Below the pieces are notes generated by a model. It saw only the letters and a list, made by a program, of their open reading frames with translations, was not told the DNA's origin and made no database searches. A stretch of DNA of 64,000 nt from an uncultured Arachnia sp. (GTDB lineage: Bacteria; Actinomycetota; Actinomycetes; Propionibacteriales; Propionibacteriaceae): assembly GCA_947493995.1 (NCBI GenBank), contig CANLTJ010000001.1, positions 310,001 to 374,000 on the forward strand, read 5' to 3'. Both the position numbers and the translations under genes were made by a program. Numbering within the stretch: position 1 is the stretch's first letter; each line of letters opens with the position of its first letter. Below are positions 8,481 through 16,819 of the stretch, piece after piece.

Positions 8481-10244
8481 GTGGCGAACCTCGTCAATCT
8501 GGAGTCCGTGACGCACGGGTTCGGAACCCGCATCCTGCTCGACGACATCTCCACCGGTGTCGGCGCCGGTGAGGTGATCGGTGTCGTCGGACGCAACGGC
8601 GACGGCAAGACCACCCTGCTGCGCATTCTGACGGGTGAACTGGAGCCGGATCGGGGCCGGGTGACCATTTCCGCTTCCACGTCCATCGGCACCCTGAGCC
8701 AGGAACACGTGGGACACGTGGACCAGAGCGTCCGGGACGTCATCCTCGACGGTGAACCGGACCATGTCTGGGCCGCGGATGCTCAGCGCAGGGGCCTTGT
8801 CACGTCACTGCTGTCCGGCGTCGATCTGGACAGGCTCATCGGCACGCTGTCCGGCGGAGAGCGTCGTCGGGTGGGCCTGGTGGAAGTGCTGCTGGGCGAT
8901 CACGACCTCGTCGTGCTGGATGAGCCCACCAACCACCTCGACGTCGAGGCCATCTCCTTCCTGGCTGAACACTTGGCGGCACGCACACGTGCGGGCCTGG
9001 CCATGATGGTGGTCAGCCATGACCGCTGGTTCCTCGACGCTGTCTGCACGCGGATCTGGGAAGTGCACGACGGGGTCATCGACGCCTACGACGGTGGCTA
9101 CGCCGCCTATGTGCTGGCGCGGGTGGAGCGCCAGCGACAGGCTGCCGCCAATGAGGCGCGCCGCCAGAATCTGGCGCGGAAGGAGTTGGCATGGCTGCGC
9201 CGCGGCCCACCAGCGCGAACATCCAAGCCGAAGTTCCGAATCGAGGCCGCGGAGACCCTCATCAGCGACGTGCCACCGCCGCGCGACATGATCGCGCTGC
9301 AGCAGTTCGCCACCACGCGACTGGGCAAGGACGTCTTCGACCTCACAGGGGTGCACTACAGCATCGGAGGGCGGACACTGCTCGACAGTCTCACCTGGTC
9401 CATCGGTCCGGGCGACCGCATTGGCCTGGTGGGAGTCAACGGCGCGGGCAAGACGTCGCTTCTCGAACTCCTGGCGGGCTTGCGTGAGCCTGACGCCGGC
9501 ACGATCAAGCGCGGCCAGACCATCCGGCTCGGCTACCTGTCGCAGGCAGTGGCTGAACTCGACGACAGCGACCGGGTACTCCAGTCCGTCAACCGGCTCA
9601 AGGAGCAGACCCGTCTGGCCACGGGACGCGAGGCATCGGCCGGCAGTCTGCTGGAGGAGTTTGGCTTCACGGGCGACAAGCTGGTGGCCCGGATCGGTGA
9701 CCTCTCGGGCGGTGAGCGGCGTCGGCTGCAGTTCCTGCGACTGCTGCTCTCCGAACCCAACGTGCTGATCCTCGACGAACCCACCAATGACCTGGACATC
9801 GACACGCTGACCGTCATCGAGGACTACCTCGACACCTGGCCCGGCACGCTGATCGTCGTGAGCCACGACCGGTACTTCCTCGAGCGGGTCACCGAGGTCA
9901 GCTACGCGCTACTGGGCGACGGCTCGTGCGTCCTCCTTCCGGGTGGGGTGGATGAGTACCTGTCCCGCCGGCAGGCCATGCATGCCTCCCCCGGTGTCGC
10001 GAAGTCTCCGGTCACCGACGGGCCACCCTCCGACGCTGCCGCCGAGCGGCAGCGCAAGAAGGACTTGAGCCGACTCGAATCGCAGCTGTCCAAAGTGGAC
10101 AAACACATCCGCACGCTGCACGAGGACATGTCAGCGGCAGCCAGTGACTACGAGCAGCTCGCCCGGCTGACCGATGAACTGCGGGCGGCACAGGCGCGCC
10201 AGAGCGAACTTGAGGATGCCTGGCTCGTGACTGCCGAGGATTGA
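8481..10244 (+). CDS. ABC-F family ATPase (Uup-like)
   Basis: 587 residues with two ABC cassettes and no membrane segment, the ABC-F pattern of ribosome-associated ATPases. Cassette 1: Walker A GRNGDGKTT, signature LSGGERRR, Walker B VVLDEPTNHLD. Cassette 2: Walker A GVNGAGKTS, signature LSGGERRR, Walker B LILDEPTNDLD. The inter-cassette linker is Arg/Gln-rich (ARVERQRQAAANEARRQN). A C-terminal coiled coil (about residues 520-580) resembles Uup rather than EttA. Ribosome rescue or antibiotic protection cannot be separated by sequence alone. GTG start 6 nt after the upstream stop. Confidence 0.88.
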   Translation: MANLVNLESVTHGFGTRILLDDISTGVGAGEVIGVVGRNGDGKTTLLRILTGELEPDRGRVTISASTSIGTLSQEHVGHVDQSVRDVILDGEPDHVWAADAQRRGLVTSLLSGVDLDRLIGTLSGGERRRVGLVEVLLGDHDLVVLDEPTNHLDVEAISFLAEHLAARTRAGLAMMVVSHDRWFLDAVCTRIWEVHDGVIDAYDGGYAAYVLARVERQRQAAANEARRQNLARKELAWLRRGPPARTSKPKFRIEAAETLISDVPPPRDMIALQQFATTRLGKDVFDLTGVHYSIGGRTLLDSLTWSIGPGDRIGLVGVNGAGKTSLLELLAGLREPDAGTIKRGQTIRLGYLSQAVAELDDSDRVLQSVNRLKEQTRLATGREASAGSLLEEFGFTGDKLVARIGDLSGGERRRLQFLRLLLSEPNVLILDEPTNDLDIDTLTVIEDYLDTWPGTLIVVSHDRYFLERVTEVSYALLGDGSCVLLPGGVDEYLSRRQAMHASPGVAKSPVTDGPPSDAAAERQRKKDLSRLESQLSKVDKHIRTLHEDMSAAASDYEQLARLTDELRAAQARQSELEDAWLVTAED

Positions 10245-10252
10245 CCGCTTCG

Positions 10253-10299
10253 GCCCGTCCGGGAGTCTCGCTCTGATCGTGCGAGACCCCCGGACGGGC
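10253..10299. terminator. Bidirectional terminator between the ABC-F and caspase genes
   Basis: Inverted repeat of about 19 nt per arm: GCCCGTCCGGG and AGTCTCG pair with CGAGAC and CCCCGGACGGGC around a short loop. It sits between two convergent stop codons. Confidence 0.7.
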
Positions 10300-10316
10300 G
10301 GTTCCACAAGAACAGC

Positions 10317-11729
10317 TCAGCCCAGCGCGCCCCACGTCATGGCGCCCACGACGCCATCAGCCGTCAAGTTCAGACTGCGCTGGAATGACCGCACCGCAGA
10401 CTCGGTGGCTGCACCGAAGTGGCCGTCCGCCGTCAGCCAGTAGCCGCGGCTGGCGAGCCGCTCCTGCAGGTAGGTGACGTCCTCCCCCCGATCGCCCTTT
10501 CGAAGCGTGGGACGACTCTGGGCCGGATCCGGCTGAGGCTCCACAGGCGTCGGCGAGGCTGGACTTTCGGGCGTTGGCCCGTTCATGGGTGGCGATGTCG
10601 GATCATCCACGGGCTCGGAGTGCAGGGCTGCCCATGTGGCAGGCCCCACGACGCCGTCGGAAACCAACCCGCGCGAAGCCTGGAAGTCCTTCACGGCACT
10701 GAATGTTCCTGCCCCGAAGTCCCCGTCGACACTCACGTGGGCACCACTGTCCACCAGTTTCTGCTGGAGGTATCGCACGTGGTGACCACTGTCGCCCCGT
10801 CGGAGGGTTGGACGCTCGGAATCGGGTGCCTGACCGCCGCCCGTTCCGCCGCCTCCCGAGTGCGCGGGAGCCACCGTGAACGGGCGCTGCTCCTGGAACT
10901 CCGCAGACGCGGAGACGCTCAGATAGTTGGGAACCTGATCGCCGGGCAGTCGGGAGCGAATCTCACCCAGGAACGCTTCGTAGTTCCCGCGGAAGGCGCC
11001 ATTGCGCCACACGGTCTTCAGCGCTCCGGTGAACGCGCCGTTCCCACTGCCGTCGTAGGAGAATTGATCATCCTGGCATCCCGCCAACAGAATCAACTCG
11101 GCCGCCATCGCCCCCGACCTGCGCGGCCCAGCAATGGACTGGACCATGCGGTAGAGGTCTGCGCGGTCCTCGGCGTCGCGTCTCGTGGTGCCCACAGGCA
11201 TCGCCCTCGGCCGTCCGGAGGAGAGCTGGATGCTGTCGCTCCAGTACTCCTGCCCCTCTCCTGATGTGGTCATCGCGTCCCGCATGGCCAGCTGGAAGAC
11301 GCTGCGGGCCACCGTGCCACTGTGACACGAGTCCGAGATGACGACGATACGGCTGCCAGCAGGGAACTGACGGTAGACGGCATGCAGTTCGTCATCGCTG
11401 ACCTGGCGGTCCCACAGGACCCACGTCTCGTCCTGTCCATCATCCTCATCCCCGTTGGAATCGGGAACCTGGCCACCATGGCCGGAGTATGTGATGAGCG
11501 CGATGTCCCCCCGCCCGCAGGTGCGGGCAAGAGAGGCGATGCTGCTCAGCACCCCTGATGACGACGCCTGCGCGTCGAGCAGGCGGGTGCTCTGAAATCC
11601 CTGGCTGTTCGCAATGCTCTCCATGTCATGAGCATCGTTGTGGCAGCCGAACAGGGTGGCGTCCCAATCTGGTGGGTACGCATTCGGATCAACGTCGTTG
11701 AGACCGATGTGCAACGAGTAGCCGGTCAT
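10317..11729 (-). CDS. Metacaspase-type C14 peptidase with two peptidoglycan-binding modules
   Basis: 470 residues. The N-terminal caspase fold (about 1-285) has the catalytic dyad His84 in YSGHGG and Cys135 in ISDSCHSG; the DSC context is that of metacaspases, which usually cut after Arg or Lys. A Gly-rich linker leads to a PG_binding_1 module (about 307-369), a Pro-rich linker (373-404) and a second module (about 407-469). There is no signal peptide, which is odd for peptidoglycan-binding modules. The ATG has an AAAGGA site. It is the last gene of the minus-strand protease cluster, 14 nt after the preceding stop. The substrate is unknown; a role in cell death or immunity is an inference from the cluster. 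Confidence 0.85.
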   Translation of the reverse strand: MTGYSLHIGLNDVDPNAYPPDWDATLFGCHNDAHDMESIANSQGFQSTRLLDAQASSSGVLSSIASLARTCGRGDIALITYSGHGGQVPDSNGDEDDGQDETWVLWDRQVSDDELHAVYRQFPAGSRIVVISDSCHSGTVARSVFQLAMRDAMTTSGEGQEYWSDSIQLSSGRPRAMPVGTTRRDAEDRADLYRMVQSIAGPRRSGAMAAELILLAGCQDDQFSYDGSGNGAFTGALKTVWRNGAFRGNYEAFLGEIRSRLPGDQVPNYLSVSASAEFQEQRPFTVAPAHSGGGGTGGGQAPDSERPTLRRGDSGHHVRYLQQKLVDSGAHVSVDGDFGAGTFSAVKDFQASRGLVSDGVVGPATWAALHSEPVDDPTSPPMNGPTPESPASPTPVEPQPDPAQSRPTLRKGDRGEDVTYLQERLASRGYWLTADGHFGAATESAVRSFQRSLNLTADGVVGAMTWGALG

Positions 11730-11743
11730 GGTTGGTTCCTTTC

Positions 11744-14305
11744 TCAGGATTCCTCTATGTGGATGGGTATGAGAACGCCTTGGTCACGGATGGACCAGGC
11801 GAACGTGATGGGCGTGGCCGAGGGGGTTTCCACGGTGACGGTCAGCGCGGGGTCGGTGAGGTAACGTGTCAGCGGGAGAGTGAACACCACTTCCTGCTGA
11901 CGTCGGCTGGCGTTCAGGGTGACGTCGCGAACGTCCTCATCACCGACGAGCGCGAGCCTCACACTCATCGAGGTTCCCGCGGGAATCGACTGGGATGCCA
12001 CGACCACGACACCCAGATCGAGGTCTTCGACGTAGGCGCGAAGTTCTTCAAGGGTTTCCACCCCCGGCTCCTGCCGAGCAACCACCACAGGCTCCGATGC
12101 GTCCTCGCTGAGCGTGACGTCGATGTCCTCCCGGGGGCCGAGTACGTGATCCACGTCGGCCAGTACCCGGTTCCCCGATCGGATTTCTCCGACGGCGACT
12201 CGCCGGTCCAGCATGTTCTCCAGGCGCCGCGACAACCCGCTGCCGGTGATGTGGATGATCCCCGACTCCCAGGGTCCGACGACGCGATCAAGCAAAAGCC
12301 GTAGCGCGCACGACAACTCGGCCCCATCCGGCAGGGTGTAGCTGGCCCTGCCACTGACACCGCTGGTGCGCAGCAGACTCTGCAGGGTGAGGAAGCCGGG
12401 AACGTCCGTGCTGAGTATCGCGGCGAACCCGGTGTCGGTGGGCACGGCCTCCACCTGCACGTTGCTGGGCACGGCCCAGGAAAGCGTTGGGGAAAGCCCC
12501 GCATCCCACGGCAACTCGACGTGCACGGGTGCCGCCTCAGCAGAGGCCAACTCGTGCACGATGGCAGCGCGAACGTGGGGTGGTAGGTCTGGCTGGAGTC
12601 CTGCTGAGAGAACGCAGCGAATGTTGCTCGGATCATCGACGTCGATCGCCGAGTGCAGGAGCAGCGTCGGGGTGTAGGAACGCGACCCATTGCCGGGTCC
12701 GTAGCGTCCGACACAGTAGCTCTTCGGCACCAGGAGGAATCGGCGCGGGCGGGTGAGGCTCCGCAACACCGTCGCGTGTCCGGCAGCCGCTGAGACTTCC
12801 ACCTCCTCGTGCGTGCGTGGATCTCCCTGACCAAGGCTGAATGCGGGTTGACAACCCAGGGCGACATCGGTGCCGTCACTGTTGCTTCGGTAGAGGTCAC
12901 CGGAGGTTCTGCAATCGACGAAGACCTCCAGAGCGGGCAGCGTCACAGTGGCCTGTGCAGCCACCCAGTGACGCTTCAGCAGGGGTGTCAACCGGCTGGC
13001 GTCGAGCAGTGTGGCATTGCCCAGCACCGTGAGGCGGTTCTCTGCGAGCTGCGCGATGGCGGGGCGCTGTATTTTTCCCATCGCCCCCGCCAAACCGATC
13101 GCCTTGCGTCCACCCACGACACCGGCGGTGGTCTCTTCTCGCCATCCCCGATACGTCGCGGCAACGACGAGGTGTGGTGGCCGGCTCTGGAAGCCGGGGG
13201 TGGACAGCGCCCCATAGGCCATGCGCGCCCACTGGTCCCGAAGAGCGAACGTGACCCTGAGCAGGCCATTGCTTCTGTCGACGGACTCTGCCGGGTGGTA
13301 TTCGATCCGTTCCTCGGTCCCCGGATCGCGGAAGGGGATCCCGAGCCGGACTCGAAGATCCTCCAGTGGCACGGGCTCAACGTGTTCCGGATCGATGTCC
13401 GCCGCGGCCTTCTGGGCGGCATCCGACATCGTCTCGCGCAGAGTGAGTGAGATCGTGGCCTCAATGGCTTCGCGGCCATCGGTGGTGTGACCTTCTCCCG
13501 CCACACGGAACGAGAACGTGGCGTCCTCGGCGGCATCCCCTCTGGCGGGTGGGTCGAAGACGAACGAGGGAACGAACCAGCGGCGTGACGGGTGGGAGCG
13601 GTCCCGGAGCAACCCGTCGACGTCATTGATGACAGGCCCGTCCGTCGTGGGGACCGGGGCCAAGGGCACGAGAGTTTGCAGGTGTATCCGGTCCAGGAGA
13701 TGGGGTTTCAACGCCACGAACGCCTGCGGTCTGTCCAACTGCGGCCGTATGGCGGCTTGGAGCGGCATCGCCTGAGCGGCGGAGACGAGTGTCAGGCCAT
13801 TCAATGTTGAGGATTGTCCCCGGGGTCGGCGCACGGGCGGAATGTCCACCAGCCCTTCCGGGCCCAGGGTGGCGATCCGCAGCCACAGCGGATCGCCACC
13901 GGACTCAGCGCCGAGCAACTCACCCAGGGCCGCGTCGATGCTGATGTCCCCATCCAGCAGATGGATGTCCGCATGCAGCATCGGGCCGCCCTCCCCCCTG
14001 ATGATCGCCGTGAGGAGAGCTGACGCCTCCTCCCCGGACAGGTTCAGGTTGAGGGCGGTGACCCCGAACGGACCGTCGATCCAGCGCCACGTCGAGGGGT
14101 GACCCACCACCTCGACGGAGACCGATCTCGGCGCCCCTGACCCCAGTTGCACCTGCACCTCTGCGGTCAGTGTGACGTGTTCGACCAGATCGCTGAGTCG
14201 CTCCTGGACGCCGGGCGCCCGGGCCACGATGAACGTGGCCGAGAGTTTGGGGCGTCCGGCACCGTCGCGCATCAACGACAGCGCCGCACCTCGTTCGGCA
14301 ATCAT
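11744..14305 (-). CDS. Large unrecognised protein of the protease cluster (about 853 residues)
   Basis: No family recognised. The protein starts MIAERGAALSLMRDG, has no signal peptide or transmembrane segment, and reads as a chain of beta-rich domains with many alternating hydrophobic strands. The C-terminal part (about residues 690-850) looks like repeated immunoglobulin-like strands. The ATG at 14305 has GAGG about 9 nt upstream; an in-frame GTG at 14320 overlaps the previous stop (GTGA) and could be the coupled start instead. It lies between the 730-residue protein and the caspase and is clearly co-transcribed with both, so it may be a substrate, sensor or scaffold for the proteases (inference). 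Confidence 0.7.
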   Translation of the reverse strand: MIAERGAALSLMRDGAGRPKLSATFIVARAPGVQERLSDLVEHVTLTAEVQVQLGSGAPRSVSVEVVGHPSTWRWIDGPFGVTALNLNLSGEEASALLTAIIRGEGGPMLHADIHLLDGDISIDAALGELLGAESGGDPLWLRIATLGPEGLVDIPPVRRPRGQSSTLNGLTLVSAAQAMPLQAAIRPQLDRPQAFVALKPHLLDRIHLQTLVPLAPVPTTDGPVINDVDGLLRDRSHPSRRWFVPSFVFDPPARGDAAEDATFSFRVAGEGHTTDGREAIEATISLTLRETMSDAAQKAAADIDPEHVEPVPLEDLRVRLGIPFRDPGTEERIEYHPAESVDRSNGLLRVTFALRDQWARMAYGALSTPGFQSRPPHLVVAATYRGWREETTAGVVGGRKAIGLAGAMGKIQRPAIAQLAENRLTVLGNATLLDASRLTPLLKRHWVAAQATVTLPALEVFVDCRTSGDLYRSNSDGTDVALGCQPAFSLGQGDPRTHEEVEVSAAAGHATVLRSLTRPRRFLLVPKSYCVGRYGPGNGSRSYTPTLLLHSAIDVDDPSNIRCVLSAGLQPDLPPHVRAAIVHELASAEAAPVHVELPWDAGLSPTLSWAVPSNVQVEAVPTDTGFAAILSTDVPGFLTLQSLLRTSGVSGRASYTLPDGAELSCALRLLLDRVVGPWESGIIHITGSGLSRRLENMLDRRVAVGEIRSGNRVLADVDHVLGPREDIDVTLSEDASEPVVVARQEPGVETLEELRAYVEDLDLGVVVVASQSIPAGTSMSVRLALVGDEDVRDVTLNASRRQQEVVFTLPLTRYLTDPALTVTVETPSATPITFAWSIRDQGVLIPIHIEES

Positions 14306-14316
14306 GGTCGTTGACC

Positions 14317-16509
14317 TCACACTTGGTAGTTGCGGAAGTTGAGGACCGTCGATTCCGCGGGAGCACTGCTGGCGTCGGACCGCTCGTAGCCCTGCTCCGG
14401 CACGGATTCGGTCTCCACCCCGCCCCCCGGAAGCTCCTTGCGGCTCGCTGCCGCCTGTCGGAGACCGCGCAGACGCTCATCCGGTACCGATCGCACGGTG
14501 ACGCCGGGCTGGTCGGGACGCGGGACGTCGACGATGATGGGCCCGTTGCCGTTGGTGTTGGTCCAACCCCCCGACCAGGCACGGCCGGGCTCGAACAGGG
14601 TTCCCTTGACGGTTACCGATACCTGGTACCGGTAGAAGGGACGGAAGGCAGGGTCCCCCGTGAAGATGGCCCATGTCCGGTCCAGGTCGACATCTGCCTG
14701 GTTCCATCGGAACCGCACGGGTGGGAACCCCATCGGTGTGCCGTCTTCGGTGGTGGCCTCGAAGATCGCCTCCACCACTTGGGACGGCTCGGTCAACATG
14801 ACCCCGAGCTGGATGGGCCCGACGGACAGTCGGCCGGCGCTGTCGGCTCGCACCTCGAGGGTGGTGTCGTTCAGCAGCGTCCCGTTGGGGCCCGCGTCGA
14901 GATCGATGACATTGCGCTCGATCTGGATGCGGTGGTACGGGTCCTCGATGTCGCTCGGCGGCTCCGAGAGATGTACCTTCCGTTTCACGAACGTCAGGTC
15001 CGGGCTCCAGCCGGCTGGCTGGTTCGCCACATCCGATGCCTGCTTCTGGGCCGTCTGGAATTTCCATGTGCCATCGTTTCCCGCGGCGTCGGAGAAGCTG
15101 TGCCCCTCCCAGTTGATGGCGCCCTGGGTGTTCGGGTATCCCACTTGGACGGACACGAACTCCACGGCCCTGTCACCCCAGGCGACCACGGGGCGCACCA
15201 CGCGGGCGAGCTTGCGCGGCCAGTCGTCGAGATAGACCGTCTGGAAGTACTTGCGCTCGGCATCAGGATCGGCCTGCATCTCGTCGAACATGCCCGCGAG
15301 GGAGCTGGAGATGGTGTGGTCCTGCAGGTAGGCGAACTGCTGGCTCTCGTCGTAGTGCAGTGTGAGGTGCGTCTCGTCGCGGCGATGCTTCAACGACACC
15401 CCCACCCCCCACGGGGTGATGCCGCCGGACGATGCCTGCGCGGCCTCCACCTCAGGCTGAGGAGGATCGAAGATGACCTTCTGTGCCTCCTCCATGAACT
15501 TGCTGAAGACGAGATCGCTGCGCTCCTGAAGCCTCTCGGCGATCTTCTCACTGTCTGGCAGCGTCGTGTCGACGGTGGTCTTGACGGTGATGGTGCCATC
15601 GACCTTCATCTTGTTGAACTCGGTCTTGAGATCCACCTTGGACCACAGGTATCGGCCCTGAGCGGCGCCGGAGAAGTGCGTGAACACCTTCTCCCAGTCG
15701 CCGTCGATCTGGATGGTCACCACGGGTGACCACACCTTGAGCTGGTAGTTCTGCATGACGATCAGGGGCGAGGCGGTGCCCTGGAAGGCCGCCCAGCAGA
15801 TCGCGGCCGGGTAGCTGCCGAGCAGCCCACTGAACGCATGCGTCCCTGAGGGATCAATCGAGCCGGATCCCTGTCCTTGCATCAGCCAGTACCACGGGTC
15901 GAGGTTGTTGTCGCTGGGCCCCTCCCCCGTAGTGTCGTCAGAGGCTTCTCCGTCGCGTCGACCACGCGTCGGCGCTGGCGGGGCGCCCGTGAACGTGATG
16001 TCCCTGCCGCCGGTGTCGCGTGTGTCCTGGGCCAGAGCGGGGAACCCCCGCGTGGTGGGGGCGACATTGGAGACGCTGGTGGTGGATGTGGCAATGATCG
16101 CAGGCCGGAAGAGGGGTGGCTTACGGGCACCCTTGGCACCCCAGAATGTGTCGCTGGATTCCATCACCTGGCTGGTGATCTGTTTCTCAGCCTGTTCGCG
16201 CGTGTCCGCAGGTAGATCACCGGTCACGGAGAAGGTCAACACGCCACCGGCAACATCCCCACCGCCCCCGATGACGCCATCGCCGCCGGTTCCGGAGAAG
16301 CGGAGCATGTTGAAGAGGTAGTCCCCCTTGTCGGGGCCCTCCTTGCGCGCCATGCGGACCTGGTTGGGAATGAAGTAGTAGACCGGTGACTCACCTGCTT
16401 CCACGAGCTCCCGATTGTTCACGTCGGGCAGGTACAGAACTGAGTAGCCGTCTTTGATGATTGGCTGGGACCCACCCGCATAGGTCGGCCCCATCGCTTG
16501 TGCTGGCAT
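14317..16509 (-). CDS. Large unrecognised protein of the protease cluster (about 730 residues)
   Basis: Starts MPAQAMGPTYAGGSQPI at ATG 16509 with an AAAGGG site; the in-frame extension to 16647 crosses a hairpin and is not used. No signal peptide or transmembrane segment. The N-terminal 180 residues are compact (SVLYLPDVNNRELVEAGESP, VYYFIPNQVRMARK), followed by a low-complexity Asp/Gly/Arg stretch (about 185-220), a Trp/Tyr-rich domain, a central Lys/Glu helical segment and beta-rich C-terminal domains. No catalytic motif seen. The stop overlaps the alternative GTG of the next gene. I recall no named family; its position fixes it to this cluster. Confidence 0.7.
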   Translation of the reverse strand: MPAQAMGPTYAGGSQPIIKDGYSVLYLPDVNNRELVEAGESPVYYFIPNQVRMARKEGPDKGDYLFNMLRFSGTGGDGVIGGGGDVAGGVLTFSVTGDLPADTREQAEKQITSQVMESSDTFWGAKGARKPPLFRPAIIATSTTSVSNVAPTTRGFPALAQDTRDTGGRDITFTGAPPAPTRGRRDGEASDDTTGEGPSDNNLDPWYWLMQGQGSGSIDPSGTHAFSGLLGSYPAAICWAAFQGTASPLIVMQNYQLKVWSPVVTIQIDGDWEKVFTHFSGAAQGRYLWSKVDLKTEFNKMKVDGTITVKTTVDTTLPDSEKIAERLQERSDLVFSKFMEEAQKVIFDPPQPEVEAAQASSGGITPWGVGVSLKHRRDETHLTLHYDESQQFAYLQDHTISSSLAGMFDEMQADPDAERKYFQTVYLDDWPRKLARVVRPVVAWGDRAVEFVSVQVGYPNTQGAINWEGHSFSDAAGNDGTWKFQTAQKQASDVANQPAGWSPDLTFVKRKVHLSEPPSDIEDPYHRIQIERNVIDLDAGPNGTLLNDTTLEVRADSAGRLSVGPIQLGVMLTEPSQVVEAIFEATTEDGTPMGFPPVRFRWNQADVDLDRTWAIFTGDPAFRPFYRYQVSVTVKGTLFEPGRAWSGGWTNTNGNGPIIVDVPRPDQPGVTVRSVPDERLRGLRQAAASRKELPGGGVETESVPEQGYERSDASSAPAESTVLNFRNYQV

Positions 16510-16819
16510 GGTGATGCGCCCTTTCGATTCGCGGGTGGCGCTGGTTTGCGCCACACCCCGAAGAGGACCGACCCGGTGTCCTGATACATCGTCGCCATGG
16601 CTGAGTGTGCACGCAGGAGAATGGGGCCCGCGTTGAGCGAGCCCCATTCCGGCTGGAGCTGATACCGACCCATGGACAGGGGCGGATCAGCGACGCGAGT
16701 GCCCACTTCCCCGGTCCGGATTGCGCCGAACCAGGAGCCAGGTCCCCCGAGCCTGACCGTGCGGGACCCGCGTCATACACACCAGGAGGCCTCGGACGCG
16801 ACGGTGATACATCTCCCGG
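16510..16819. other. 310-bp gap inside the protease cluster
   Basis: No convincing gene. It contains one hairpin (16620-16648) and otherwise GC-rich sequence. It splits the cluster into an upstream block (subtilase to CHAT) and a downstream block (two large proteins and the caspase), so a second promoter here is plausible, though no clear one was found. Confidence 0.5.
16620..16648. terminator. Hairpin downstream of the CHAT gene
   Basis: AATGGGGC (16620-16627) pairs with GCCCCATT (16641-16648) around a 13-nt loop. It could weaken or end transcription after the CHAT gene. No T run. Confidence 0.35.

Noticed and set aside
14311..15729. Long open frame (472 codons) on the plus strand
   Set aside because: It is antisense to the 730-residue protein, has no recognisable domain and reads as a high-GC shadow rich in Gly/Arg/His.
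16391..16780. Open frame of 129 codons in the gap of the protease cluster
   Set aside because: No ribosome binding site, composition unlike neighbours, and it overlaps the start of the 730-residue gene in another frame.
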